Assembly: GCF_014490665.1 (NCBI RefSeq)
Contig: NZ_CP061038.1
Coordinates: forward strand, 5,044,501 to 5,108,500
Direction of reading: 5' to 3'
Length of the DNA stretch: 64,000 nucleotides
Origin: Sphingomonas alpina
GTDB taxonomy: Bacteria > Pseudomonadota > Alphaproteobacteria > Sphingomonadales > Sphingomonadaceae
Shown here: in pieces, positions 17,732 to 26,195 of the stretch
Position numbering within the stretch: position 1 is the stretch's first letter
Layout of the letters: each line of letters starts with the position of its first letter
Notes under the pieces: model-generated
What the model was told of the DNA's origin: nothing
The model's database searches: none
The model's input: the letters and a program-made list of their open reading frames with translations, nothing else
Program-made: the position numbers and the translations under genes

Positions 17732-18762
17732 TGCGCTTCGTCCGCCCCGCCGAAACCCGCGACCTGGACGGCGTCGTTGCGCTTGCCGAAAGCCTGGGCT
17801 CGGGCATGACCACGCTGCCGGCCGACCGTGCTGTGCTCGGCGAAAAGATCGAGCGCTCTGTGGCAAGCTTTCGCGGTCAGCTCGACCGTGCCCAGACGCA
17901 ATATCTGCTCGTCCTCGATGCCGGGGACGGTACGGTCCAGGGCACCTCGGCGCTCTACCCGCATGTCGGCTCGCCTTACGGCTTCTTCTCCTACAAACGC
18001 CTTCGACTGGTGCAGCGCAGCCAGGCGGTCGATGTCAGCTGCGATGTCGAGATGCTTGCGCTGGCCAATGACTATACCGGCACGACCGAGGTCGGCACGC
18101 TGGCGATCCATCCGTCATTGAAGGGCACGGGCGCGGGCCGCTTGCTGGCGCGGGCGCGTTATATGCTGGTCGCGATCCGGCCCGACCTGTTCGCCCCGCT
18201 GCTGATGGGCGAGATGCGCGGCTGGCAGGACGATCGCGGCGAGAACCCGTTCTGGAACGCGGTCGGTGCGCGCTTCTTCAGCATGGATTTCGCCACCGCC
18301 GACCTGCTCAGTGCAACGCGCGGTGCGGATTTCATCGCCGAACTCCTGCCCAAGCACCCGCTCTATATCGAGCTGCTGCCGCCCGATGCGCGCGAAGTGA
18401 TCGGCAAGCCGCACCGCAATTCGATGCCGGCGCGCTCGATGTTGCGTAGCGAAGGATTCCGCTACGAAGGCTATGTCGATGTGTTCGACGCCGGGCCACA
18501 AATGCATTGCGACCGCGACCAGATCGCGACCGTCGCCCAGTCGCGCCAGGCCCGGCCGGCCACGCTCTCACCCAATGCCGCGCCCGCCGCGACGCCGCAT
18601 CTGATCTGCTCGGAAGATCTGCTGGGTTTTCGCGCCGTGATGGCCAGCGCCCAGGTCGCCGACGGCGAGATCGCGCTGGCGACCGATGCCATCCAGCTGC
18701 TCGGTGCCGATCGCGGCGCCACCGTCCGCTGGTCGCCGGGTGCCGTCGGGGTGGCGGCATGA
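17731..18762 (+). CDS. astA: Arginine N-succinyltransferase
   Basis: The 343-residue protein is AstA: MRFVRPAETRDLDGVVALA at the N-terminus, the family block FGSPYGFFSYK-like (here HVGSPYGFFSYKR), EVGTLAIHPSLKGTGAGRLLARARY for succinyl-CoA binding, and MGEMRGWQDDRGENPFWNAVG. It succinylates L-arginine in the first step of the AST route that yields glutamate and succinate. Its start overlaps the PepSY gene's stop by one base. The later enzymes astC and astD are found 3.5 kb downstream, beyond a regulator and a receptor; astB and astE are not in the window. Confidence 0.93.
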   Translation: MRFVRPAETRDLDGVVALAESLGSGMTTLPADRAVLGEKIERSVASFRGQLDRAQTQYLLVLDAGDGTVQGTSALYPHVGSPYGFFSYKRLRLVQRSQAVDVSCDVEMLALANDYTGTTEVGTLAIHPSLKGTGAGRLLARARYMLVAIRPDLFAPLLMGEMRGWQDDRGENPFWNAVGARFFSMDFATADLLSATRGADFIAELLPKHPLYIELLPPDAREVIGKPHRNSMPARSMLRSEGFRYEGYVDVFDAGPQMHCDRDQIATVAQSRQARPATLSPNAAPAATPHLICSEDLLGFRAVMASAQVADGEIALATDAIQLLGADRGATVRWSPGAVGVAA

Positions 18763-18770
18763 TCCGGCGC

Positions 18771-19676
18771 TTACCCCCTCGCGCTGGCAGCCTGTTCCAC
18801 GATCCAGGCGCGGAACCGGGCAAAGATCGGACGCTTCAGCCGGTCGGCGGGATAGACCAGATAATAAGCGCCTTCATCCTCCAGCCTGTGGTCGAACAGC
18901 GGCACAAGCGCACCCGATTCCAGCTCGGGCTCGATCATGAAACGCGGCAGCAGCGCGGCGCCCGCCCCGCCGGCGGCGGCTTGCGCGACCATCAGGAAAT
19001 GTTCGAACACCGGGCCGTCGCCGGGCAGCACATCGTTGATCCCGGCGGCATCGAACCAGCGCCGCCATGCGCCGCGTCGCTCGGTCTGCACGAGCAGAGG
19101 CAGCTTCAGCAGGTCGGCCGGGCTTGCCATCTGCCGGTCGGCGAGCAGGGCCGGCGCAATGACCGCGATCGATTGTTCGTGGAACAGCAGGTCATGTTCC
19201 ATGCCGTGCCAGTCGGGCGCGCCGAAGTGGATCATCGCATCGAAGCCATCGGCCTCGAGATCGAATTCATGCACTCGCGCGGCGACATTGATCACCAGCT
19301 CGGGCACTTCACGGGTCAGCCCGCCGAGCCGCGGCGCCAGCCAGCGCATGCCGAAACCGGGCAAGGTGGCGATGCTCAGCGCATTGTCGTCGGGCCGCGC
19401 GATGACGCGCGACGTGGCGACGCGGATCGCCGCCAGTGCCGGCGCGACCGCGTCCAGATAGGCGCGCCCGTCAGCGCTCAGCGTGACGCGGCGACCGATG
19501 CGCGTGAACAGGGTGACCTGCAACCAGTCCTCCAGCGTCGCGATCTGCCGGCTGATCGCGCTTTGCGTCAGGCCGATCTCGTCGGCCGCACGCGAGAAGC
19601 TCTCATGCCGCGCCGCGATCAGGAAACTGTGCAGCGCACCCATCGGTGGAAGCAGGCGGCGGCTGCGGTCGTTCAT
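18771..19676 (-). CDS. LysR-family regulator (GcvA-like)
   Basis: This 301-residue LysR-type regulator has its winged helix at the N-terminus (LHSFLIAARHESFSRAADEIGLTQSAISRQIATLEDWL) and a GcvA-like effector domain. The ATG at 19676 is preferred; in-frame codons further upstream lack family similarity. It faces the siderophore receptor gene with a 136-base gap and ends 8 bases from astA, with which it is convergent. It may govern the receptor or the arginine catabolic genes on either side; the sequence alone does not decide. Confidence 0.9.
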   Translation of the reverse strand: MNDRSRRLLPPMGALHSFLIAARHESFSRAADEIGLTQSAISRQIATLEDWLQVTLFTRIGRRVTLSADGRAYLDAVAPALAAIRVATSRVIARPDDNALSIATLPGFGMRWLAPRLGGLTREVPELVINVAARVHEFDLEADGFDAMIHFGAPDWHGMEHDLLFHEQSIAVIAPALLADRQMASPADLLKLPLLVQTERRGAWRRWFDAAGINDVLPGDGPVFEHFLMVAQAAAGGAGAALLPRFMIEPELESGALVPLFDHRLEDEGAYYLVYPADRLKRPIFARFRAWIVEQAASARG

Positions 19677-19812
19677 TCCATTCTCGCATGTAACGGTGCG
19701 GAAAAGTCGCAAGTCCTGTTGCAAGACTCGGGTTAGCTATGAGGGTTTTGGGTGAAAGACGCAAACAGCGCGTCACCTTTATAAATAACAATTTAGAATA
19801 AGGGGAAGTAAC

Positions 19813-22068
19813 ATGAAGCCGACCTATAAAGCCATCCTGCTTGGTGGCGCCGCCACCTTGATGCTGCCGATGTCCGCCTCGGCGCAGACTGAATCGCAGC
19901 CCGCCACGCCCGCCGAACAACAGGCGCCGGCCACGGTCGAGCAGGCACCTGACGACGGCGCCCAGCTTGAGGATATCGTCGTGACCGCCGACCGGACCGG
20001 CACTCAGGCAGTGCAGGTCGGCAGCTTCCGTGGCGCGCGCCAACTCGACGTGCCGTTGACCGTCAGCGTCATTCCGCGCGAATTGCTCGATCAGCAGCAA
20101 TCGGCCTCGGTGCTCGACGCATTGCGCAACTCGGCCGGGGTGTCGGTCTCGCAGATTTCGTCCCTGGTCTACAGCAACCTCGCGATCCGCGGCATCGATG
20201 TCGAGAATCGCGGCAATTACCGCCTCAACGGCATTCTGCCGGTGATCAACATCGTCGGCTTGCCGCTCGAGGACAAGGAGCGGGTCGAGGCGCTGAAGGG
20301 CGCGTCGGCGCTGTATTATGGCTTCACCGCACCGTCGGGCATCATCAACATGGTGATGAAGCGTCCGACCGAAACCGAGAAGTTCGGTTTCAAGCTCAAC
20401 GGCAGTTCGCGCGGCGCGATCGGCGGCGCCGTCGATTACGGCAATAGCTGGGGTAATGGCGTGTTCGGCGCGCGGCTCAACGCGGCTTATTCCCGCATCG
20501 ACGCCGGCATCGATAATGCCGACGGGCATCGCTACCTGCTGGCCGGTGCGTTCGACTTCAAGCCGACCGATACGCTGACCTTCAATTTCGACGTCGAGCG
20601 GATCTACGGCAAGGCGGGAGAGCCTGGCATTTATCGCTATGCGACCAAGCCGGTTCAGACCGTGGCCAATCCCAAGCCGACCGTCACATTACCCCAATTC
20701 CAGCGCAACTCGTTGAACTTCGGCCCGGGCAAATGGGGGTATACGGAGGGTGAGGAGACCAATGCATTGCTCAGCGCGCGGTGGAAGTTCACCCCACGGT
20801 GGGAACTGAGCGCCAGCGCGGGCTTCTCCGATTTCAGCCGTGATCGGCACTTCAGCTATATCGATTTTGGCAAGCCGCTTCCCGGCGGCAACTACACGCT
20901 GACCGTGGCCAACTCGCCGCAGGACAAGTTCCTCAATCGCAATATCCGCGCCGAACTGGCGGGCGTGGTGCCGATCGGTTTCATCAAGAACAATATCCTG
21001 ATCGGCGTCTCGCAGAATGTCCGCGATCGCGATAACCCCAATGCGGTCAATTTGAACTTCACACAGAACCTGGCCAATCCGATCCAGTTCGCCGAGGTCC
21101 CGTTCGCACTGCCCAACTACGGTGCGAACGATGCCCGCAAAACCCGCATCAACGATGTCGGCTATTACATCTTCGACCGAATCTCGTTCGGTGAGTATCT
21201 CGACGTGCTCGCCGGGGTGCGCAAATCCAAATATCGGGAATCGATTCGCTTCAATGACGTCACGGCGTTCAAGGCGTCGCCGACGTCCTTCTCCTATGGC
21301 GTTGTCGGCAAGCCGACCAAATGGATCAGTGTCTACGGCACCTTTATCGAGGGGCTGGAAACCACCCCGTCGGCGCCGGTAACGGCATCGAATGCCGGGT
21401 CGCCGCTGCCTCCGACCAACAGCCGCCAATATGAGGCGGGCGTAAAGGTCGAGCCGAAACACGGCCTCCTGCTGCAGGCTGCCTATTTCAACATCAAACG
21501 CGATGCGGCCTATGTGAACGGGTCCAACCTGTACGTACTCGACGGCAAGCAAGTGTATAAGGGTCTTGAGATCAGTGCGAGCGGCCAGGTGACGCAGGAT
21601 CTTTCGATCTATGCCAGCGCCCTGTTTCTCGATGCCAAATATACAGAGGGCGCGCCAACGACATTGACCGTCAACAATGCCGGAGTGCCCGTGTTCGACC
21701 CGATCACCGGGAGCCGTCAGCAGACCACGACGATCGTCGGCAATCGCGTCGATAACGCACCCAAGAACACCGTGTCGGTATCGGCGGAGTATAAGCTGAC
21801 ATCGATCCTGCCCGGCTTTGCGGTCAATGGCGCGGTGTTCCATGTCGGCAGCCGTGCGCTCAATGCCGCCAATCTGGCGATCGTGCCGGGTTATACGATC
21901 TTCAATCTCGGCGCCGGTTATACGACCGAGATTTCCGGCGCGGAGACGTCGTTCCGGGTCAATTGGGAGAATGTCGGTAACAAGCGATACTTCGGGTCTG
22001 CCGGCGCCGATTTCGTTGCTCAAGGCATCCCGACCGCGATCAAGTTCACCATCGCGACGGGCTTCTGA
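19813..22068 (+). CDS. TonB-dependent siderophore receptor
   Basis: A complete 751-residue receptor. After a signal peptide (1-24, ...SASAQT) comes the TonB box region EDIVVTADR, the plug with LPLTVSVIPRELLDQQQ-like, LAIRGI, VEALKGASALYYG and GIINMVMKRP motifs of the siderophore-receptor branch (TIGR01783 type), then the 22-strand barrel ending in Phe. A clear Shine-Dalgarno (AAGGGGAAG) precedes the ATG in an unusually AT-rich leader. It imports ferric siderophores. It sits between the LysR gene (divergent) and astC, an unexpected neighbour for an iron receptor, and is closed by a hairpin terminator. Confidence 0.92.
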   Translation: MKPTYKAILLGGAATLMLPMSASAQTESQPATPAEQQAPATVEQAPDDGAQLEDIVVTADRTGTQAVQVGSFRGARQLDVPLTVSVIPRELLDQQQSASVLDALRNSAGVSVSQISSLVYSNLAIRGIDVENRGNYRLNGILPVINIVGLPLEDKERVEALKGASALYYGFTAPSGIINMVMKRPTETEKFGFKLNGSSRGAIGGAVDYGNSWGNGVFGARLNAAYSRIDAGIDNADGHRYLLAGAFDFKPTDTLTFNFDVERIYGKAGEPGIYRYATKPVQTVANPKPTVTLPQFQRNSLNFGPGKWGYTEGEETNALLSARWKFTPRWELSASAGFSDFSRDRHFSYIDFGKPLPGGNYTLTVANSPQDKFLNRNIRAELAGVVPIGFIKNNILIGVSQNVRDRDNPNAVNLNFTQNLANPIQFAEVPFALPNYGANDARKTRINDVGYYIFDRISFGEYLDVLAGVRKSKYRESIRFNDVTAFKASPTSFSYGVVGKPTKWISVYGTFIEGLETTPSAPVTASNAGSPLPPTNSRQYEAGVKVEPKHGLLLQAAYFNIKRDAAYVNGSNLYVLDGKQVYKGLEISASGQVTQDLSIYASALFLDAKYTEGAPTTLTVNNAGVPVFDPITGSRQQTTTIVGNRVDNAPKNTVSVSAEYKLTSILPGFAVNGAVFHVGSRALNAANLAIVPGYTIFNLGAGYTTEISGAETSFRVNWENVGNKRYFGSAGADFVAQGIPTAIKFTIATGF

Positions 22069-22073
22069 CCTTC

Positions 22074-22109
22074 ATGACGCGGGGTCCGGTGGATCTCGCG
22101 TCATTTCTT
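22074..22109 (+). terminator. Hairpin terminator after the siderophore receptor
   Basis: ATGACGCG (22074-22081) and CGCGTCAT (22097-22104) form a perfect 8-bp stem around a 15-base loop and are followed by TTCTT. It starts 6 bases after the receptor stop codon and separates the receptor from the astC-astD operon. Confidence 0.65.
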
Positions 22110-22225
22110 GATGCGGTTTACGCATAAGGAATTGCAACTAACTCGTTTGATCTGTCGATGATCCCGGCCGATTCCGCTTTTCCGATTTCATACTATTTCG
22201 TCATGAACCCGGAAAGGAAGCGTCG

Positions 22226-23413
22226 ATGTCCAAGCTGCTCAACGTTTATAATCGTGCTGCCCCGGTCTTCGTGCGCGGCGAAGGCAGCTGGCTTTACGAT
22301 GCCGCGGATAACGCCTGGCTCGATTGTGTGGCCGGCATCGCCACCGATGCGCTCGGCCATTGCAATCCGATTCTGGTCGCGGCGCTGAAGGACCAGGCCG
22401 ACACATTGTGGCATATCTCCAACATGTTCCGGATTCCGGGGCAGGAAGCACTCGCCGAACGGCTGACGGGCGCAACTTTCGCCGATCTCGCCTTCTTCGC
22501 CAATTCGGGATCGGAGGCGATCGAATGCGCACTGAAAATGGCGCGGCGCTATCATGCGGCGGGCGGCAATCCCGAACGCGACGTGATTATCGGCTTCAAG
22601 GGCTCGTTCCATGGCCGCACCTATGGCGCGATCAATGCGTCGGGCAACACGGCCTATCTCGATGGCTTCGGCCCGGCGCTTCCCGGCTATCTCCAGCTTG
22701 CCGTCGATGACTGGGCAGCGATCGCCGACGCCATTGCCGCGCCGACCACGGCTGCGGTGATCATCGAGCCGGTGCAGGGCGAGGGCGGCGCGCTTGCCAT
22801 CCCCGAAGCCATGCTGCGCAAACTGCGCCAGGCCTGCGACGCGAATGGCGTGCTGCTGATCCATGACGAGGTTCAGTCGGGCATGGGCCGCACCGGTCGG
22901 CTGTTCGCGCATCAATGGCATGACGATGTCGCTCCTGACATCATGACAGTGGCCAAGGCGCTTGGTGGCGGCTTTCCAGTCGGTGCATGCATTGCCACCA
23001 GCCGCGCCGCGAGCGGCATGACGCCGGGCACGCACGGCTCGACCTTTGGCGGCAACCCGCTCGCCATGGCGGTGGCGATTGCCGCCTTCGACGCGATTGC
23101 GGCGCCGGAGATGCTCGCGCATGTCCGTGAGATCAGCGCGCATTTGCGCGACGGCCTTGCCACACTGAAGGCGCGCTACCCCGAGACGATCGTCGATGTG
23201 CGCGGCAAGGGATTGCTGATCGGCGTCAAGCTCGCGGTCAACAACCGCGATTTCATGGCCGCGGCGCGCGACCGGCACCTGCTCGTCGCCGGCGGCGGCG
23301 ACAATTGCATCCGCCTGCTCCCGCCCCTTACATTGTCGCATGCCGAGGCCGATATCGCGCTCGAGCGGATGGACGAGACGTGCAACGCGATGCTTGGGAC
23401 AATGGCGGCCTGA
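22226..23413 (+). CDS. astC: Class III aminotransferase, acetylornithine/succinylornithine type
   Basis: This 395-residue PLP enzyme of fold type I class III has the family blocks FFANSGSEAIECALKMAR, GSFHGRTYGA, IIEPVQGEGG, DEVQSGMGRTG and the PLP Lys in VAKALGGGFP. ArgD and AstC enzymes are nearly indistinguishable by motif. AstC is preferred because astD follows after one base and astA lies 3.5 kb upstream. It would transfer the delta-amino group of succinylornithine to 2-oxoglutarate. A strong ribosome site (GGAAAGGAAG) precedes the ATG. It could also serve arginine biosynthesis. Confidence 0.85.
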   Translation: MSKLLNVYNRAAPVFVRGEGSWLYDAADNAWLDCVAGIATDALGHCNPILVAALKDQADTLWHISNMFRIPGQEALAERLTGATFADLAFFANSGSEAIECALKMARRYHAAGGNPERDVIIGFKGSFHGRTYGAINASGNTAYLDGFGPALPGYLQLAVDDWAAIADAIAAPTTAAVIIEPVQGEGGALAIPEAMLRKLRQACDANGVLLIHDEVQSGMGRTGRLFAHQWHDDVAPDIMTVAKALGGGFPVGACIATSRAASGMTPGTHGSTFGGNPLAMAVAIAAFDAIAAPEMLAHVREISAHLRDGLATLKARYPETIVDVRGKGLLIGVKLAVNNRDFMAAARDRHLLVAGGGDNCIRLLPPLTLSHAEADIALERMDETCNAMLGTMAA

Positions 23414-23414
23414 T

Positions 23415-24833
23415 ATGACAACGACCTTCGATTCACGCGATCCGGCCAGCGGCGATATTGTCTGGTCGGGGCCTGCCGCATCCGCGCAGCAATGTGCCGA
23501 CACCGTTGCCGCGGCGCGCGACGCATTCGCAGGCTGGTCGGCAACGAGTGTGGATGAACGGATCGCGATCGTTCGCCGTTATCAGGACGCGCTCAGGGCC
23601 AATGCCGAGGCGATGGCCACCGCGATCTCGCGCGAGACCGGCAAGGCGTTGTGGGAAACGCGCACCGAGATCGCCTCGATGATCGGCAAGGTCGATCTGT
23701 CGATCGCCGCCCATGCCGAACGCACCGGCAGCCGCGAACAGGCCGCCGCGTTCGGCCGTGCCGTGCTGCGCCACCGCCCGCACGGCGTGATGGCGGTGCT
23801 CGGGCCGTATAATTTCCCCGGCCATCTGCCCAACGGCCATATCGTGCCCGCCTTGCTTGCCGGGAATACGGTGGTGTTCAAGCCGTCCGAGGAAACGCCG
23901 CTGACCGGCGAACTGATCGGCGCCGCGATGCGCGAGGCGGGCGTGCCCGAAGGCGTGTTCGCCGTGGTGCAGGGCGGCCGCGATACCGGCGCGGCGTTGC
24001 TCGACCAGGATATCGACGGGCTGCTGTTCACCGGATCGGCCGGCGCCGGCGCGCATTTCGCACGCGTGTTTGCCGATCGTCCCAAGGTGATCCTCGCGCT
24101 TGAGCTGGGCGGTAACAATCCGCTCATCGCCTGGGACGGCGACAGCGACGCGATCGCCTCGATTGTCGTCGCCTCGGCCTTCATCACCACTGGCCAGCGC
24201 TGCTCGTGCGCGCGTCGCCTGATCGTACCAGAGGGCGCCGCCGGCGATGCGATCGTCGCTGCCGTTGTCGCGCTGTCCGACCGGCTGGTGATCGGCGCAT
24301 GGAACGACGACCCTGAACCGTTCATGGGCCCGTTGATCTCACCCGCCGCCGCCACTCGCGTTTCCGAACAGGTCGCTGAACTCGTGCGGCGTGGCTCGCA
24401 TCCTATCCGCCGGACCGAGGCTGTGGCGGGCCGCCCCACTGCTTTTCTCAACCCCATAATCCTCGACGTGACTGGGATCGACGCACCCGACGAGGAGATG
24501 TTCGGCCCGGTGCTGCAGGTCATCCGCGTCGCGGATTTCGATGCTGCGATCGAGGCTGCCAATGCGACGCGGTTCGGCCTGTCCGCCGGCCTGATCACTG
24601 ACGATGATGCGCTGTGGGAGACGTTCCTGCGCCGCATCCGCGCCGGCGTGGTCAACCGCAACCGGCCGACCACCGGCGCTGCCGGGTCGATGCCGTTCGG
24701 CGGGCTGGGCGCCTCGGGCAATCATCGCCCCAGCGCCTATTATGCCGCCGATTATTGCGCCTATCCGGTCGCCAGTTTCGAGGCGGATACGGTGGTCGAT
24801 CAGCGCGGCGACCTGAAGGGTGTGCGCGGCTGA
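23415..24833 (+). CDS. astD: Succinylglutamate-semialdehyde dehydrogenase
   Basis: The 472-residue aldehyde dehydrogenase matches AstD: LGPYNFPGHLPNGHIVPALLAGNTVVFKPSE, the NAD-site GSAGAGAHFARVFADRPKVILALELGGNN region (catalytic-type Glu in LELGGNNP), and the nucleophilic Cys in TTGQRCSCARRL. The phrase RCSCARRL is typical of AstD as opposed to generic aldehyde dehydrogenases. It oxidises N-succinylglutamate semialdehyde. I use the ATG at 23415, directly after the astC stop. No further ast gene follows; a long repeat-filled gap begins here. Confidence 0.92.
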   Translation: MTTTFDSRDPASGDIVWSGPAASAQQCADTVAAARDAFAGWSATSVDERIAIVRRYQDALRANAEAMATAISRETGKALWETRTEIASMIGKVDLSIAAHAERTGSREQAAAFGRAVLRHRPHGVMAVLGPYNFPGHLPNGHIVPALLAGNTVVFKPSEETPLTGELIGAAMREAGVPEGVFAVVQGGRDTGAALLDQDIDGLLFTGSAGAGAHFARVFADRPKVILALELGGNNPLIAWDGDSDAIASIVVASAFITTGQRCSCARRLIVPEGAAGDAIVAAVVALSDRLVIGAWNDDPEPFMGPLISPAAATRVSEQVAELVRRGSHPIRRTEAVAGRPTAFLNPIILDVTGIDAPDEEMFGPVLQVIRVADFDAAIEAANATRFGLSAGLITDDDALWETFLRRIRAGVVNRNRPTTGAAGSMPFGGLGASGNHRPSAYYAADYCAYPVASFEADTVVDQRGDLKGVRG

Positions 24834-24844
24834 CCTCTTCTATT

Positions 24845-24946
24845 GCTTCCTCGGCGAAGGCCGGGGTCCAGTTGGGGGCGTTCGCGTGGCGTGAAGCGCC
24901 TGTTACCGCCGTCTTGCAACTGGACCCCGGCCTTCGCCGGGGAAGC
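24845..24946. repeat. Palindromic repeat family 1, copy a
   Basis: Two 30-base arms (24845-24874 and 24917-24946) are reverse complements with one mismatch; the core word is GGCGAAGGCCGGGGTCCAG. The same arms occur at 37531-37635 and, shorter, inside the Sua5 gene at 47265-47334. The element lies directly after astD and could fold into a long hairpin that stops transcription. It is a dispersed intergenic repeat, not a gene. Confidence 0.85.
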
Positions 24947-25030
24947 AAGAAAGATGAAGAGGGTGGCCGCCGACGACAGCCGGCCTGCAATCAATCCAAT
25001 GCGCTTCTGCACCGGCGCTGCAACAGCCAT

Positions 25031-25314
25031 CGATTCAATGACATCGCAGGATGCGCCACTGTGACGGCCGGTCGAAACGCCAGCCGGCGTGCCGCCCCGC
25101 TCTTTGACATGACTGGAAAATAACGAACGCTCCGACGCTGCTGTTTCGGCACCGAACAGCATGCTGTTCCTTGCTGTTATGATGCTGTTATCGCCCTGTT
25201 ACGAATAACAGCATAATTCGCCGTAAATCGCTGAAAATAGGCTTGAATTTTACAGCTAAAATCCAACTTAACAGCAGGGGAAAATTTTCTCTGAAATAAC
25301 AGCACGAAACAGCA
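25031..25314. repeat. Co-varying CTGTT/AACAG element, copy 1 (word TGCTGTT)
   Basis: This fills most of the gap between astD and the monooxygenase-like gene (both 3' ends). On the + strand it has CGATTCAATG (25031), GCTCTTTGACAT (25099-25110), four copies of TGCTGTT (25139, 25162, 25172, 25183), then inverted copies AACAGCA (25155, 25207, 25270, 25298, 25308). ATGCTGTTAT (25182) and ATAACAGCAT (25205) form a perfect 10-bp inverted pair. The same skeleton with different words recurs at 39192 and 61501. On the minus strand GCTCTTTGACAT gives an ATG that opens a short frame (MSKSGAARR...). Function unknown. Confidence 0.7.
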
Positions 25315-25380
25315 GGCAAATCGCCGATCGATCGTCGATTGGACCTGGAGCGCCATCGGCCTGGGTGGAATCACTTTCCC

Positions 25381-25468
25381 CCGTTCGTGCTGAGCTTGTC
25401 GAAGCACCGTCCTTCACTTCAACGTGGGAAAGAGAAGGACGGCCCTTCGACAAGCTCAGGGCGAACGG
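25381..25468. repeat. Palindromic repeat family 3, copy a
   Basis: Arms 25381-25415 and 25434-25468 are near reverse complements with the core GAGCTTGTCGAAG / CTTCGACAAGCTC. A second copy is at 39077-39165. In both places the repeat adjoins one of the co-varying CTGTT/AACAG elements. Dispersed repeats of this kind are common in sphingomonads. Confidence 0.85.
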
Positions 25469-25500
25469 AAGGGAGTGGATCAGCTCAGCTCGAAGCCGTG

Positions 25501-25797
25501 CTAGAATCCAGCGCCAGTCGGAATACCATGCTCGACCGAAGGCGGCCCGGCGAAATAACCCCCAACGAGCCGCCGCCATTCGGCGAATTCGGGCGTGTCG
25601 CGGAATGCCAGATGCGCCTCGACCGAGTCCCAGGCGATGATCAGCCAATAGCGGCCAGCCACTTCATGCGACCGATGCAGGCGCATCGCATGGCACCCGG
25701 CGGCCGCTTTGAACAAGGGCGTAGCCTCCGCCGCCGCCGCCTCGAACGCGGCTTCGCTGCCCGGCGTCACATCGATCCGTGCGATCTCGTCGATCAT
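25501..25797 (-). CDS. Antibiotic-biosynthesis-monooxygenase (ABM) domain protein
   Basis: A 98-residue single-domain protein of the dimeric alpha-beta barrel (ABM/quinol monooxygenase) superfamily: ARIDVTPGSEAAFEAAAAEATPLFKAAAGCHAMRLHRS is the standard first half and WDSVEAHLAFRDTPEF the second. Members are cofactor-free oxygenases or isomerases acting on small aromatic or lactone substrates. It is the last gene of the leftward catabolic operon and overlaps the cupin gene by 4 bases (ATGA). Role inferred only from family and operon. Confidence 0.82.
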   Translation of the reverse strand: MIDEIARIDVTPGSEAAFEAAAAEATPLFKAAAGCHAMRLHRSHEVAGRYWLIIAWDSVEAHLAFRDTPEFAEWRRLVGGYFAGPPSVEHGIPTGAGF

Positions 25798-26195
25798 CCA
25801 TTGCCTCGTTCTTCATCGATCCGCGTGGTGACGCCGGTGGCGACGATCGTCCGCGTCGCATCGATCGAGGCATAGGTCCACAGGATCGACATCGGTTCGC
25901 TATCGGAGATGTTGCGGAAGAAATGCGGCACCCCGGCCGGGATCCAGGTCGTGTCATGCGCGACCAGGTCCGTCTCGACTCCGTCGATATGGGCGCGCGC
26001 CTGGCCCGACAGAACCACCACGCTCTCCTCGCAATTATGGGTGTGGAGCGGCACCGCCGCGCCGGGATCGAGCGTGGTGATGCCGTTGAGCATCGCGCGC
26101 GACCCGACTCGTGCGGTGACCAGAGGTGTGGTGCGGATGCCGCCACCGCGATCCTTTACCGGCAGGTCGGCAGGGCGGAGGATCACGCCGCTCAT
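25794..26195 (-). CDS. Cupin-domain protein
   Basis: A 133-residue single cupin with the metal motif PLHTHNCEESVVVLSGQARAHIDG and second motif WIPAGVPHFFRN. The ATG at 26195 is chosen: it overlaps the stop of the aldehyde dehydrogenase gene, while the longer open frame only covers that gene in another phase. Small cupins in such operons act as isomerases, lyases or ligand sensors for sugar acids. It sits between the dehydrogenase and the ABM gene with 4-base overlaps at both ends, so it is an integral member of the pathway. Confidence 0.85.
   Translation of the reverse strand: MSGVILRPADLPVKDRGGGIRTTPLVTARVGSRAMLNGITTLDPGAAVPLHTHNCEESVVVLSGQARAHIDGVETDLVAHDTTWIPAGVPHFFRNISDSEPMSILWTYASIDATRTIVATGVTTRIDEERGNG

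Noticed and set aside
25065..25083. A sixth response-regulator site (GTGACGG-CCGG-TCGAAAC)
   Set aside because: The second half matches poorly and the corresponding region of element copy 3 lacks it, so it is probably chance.
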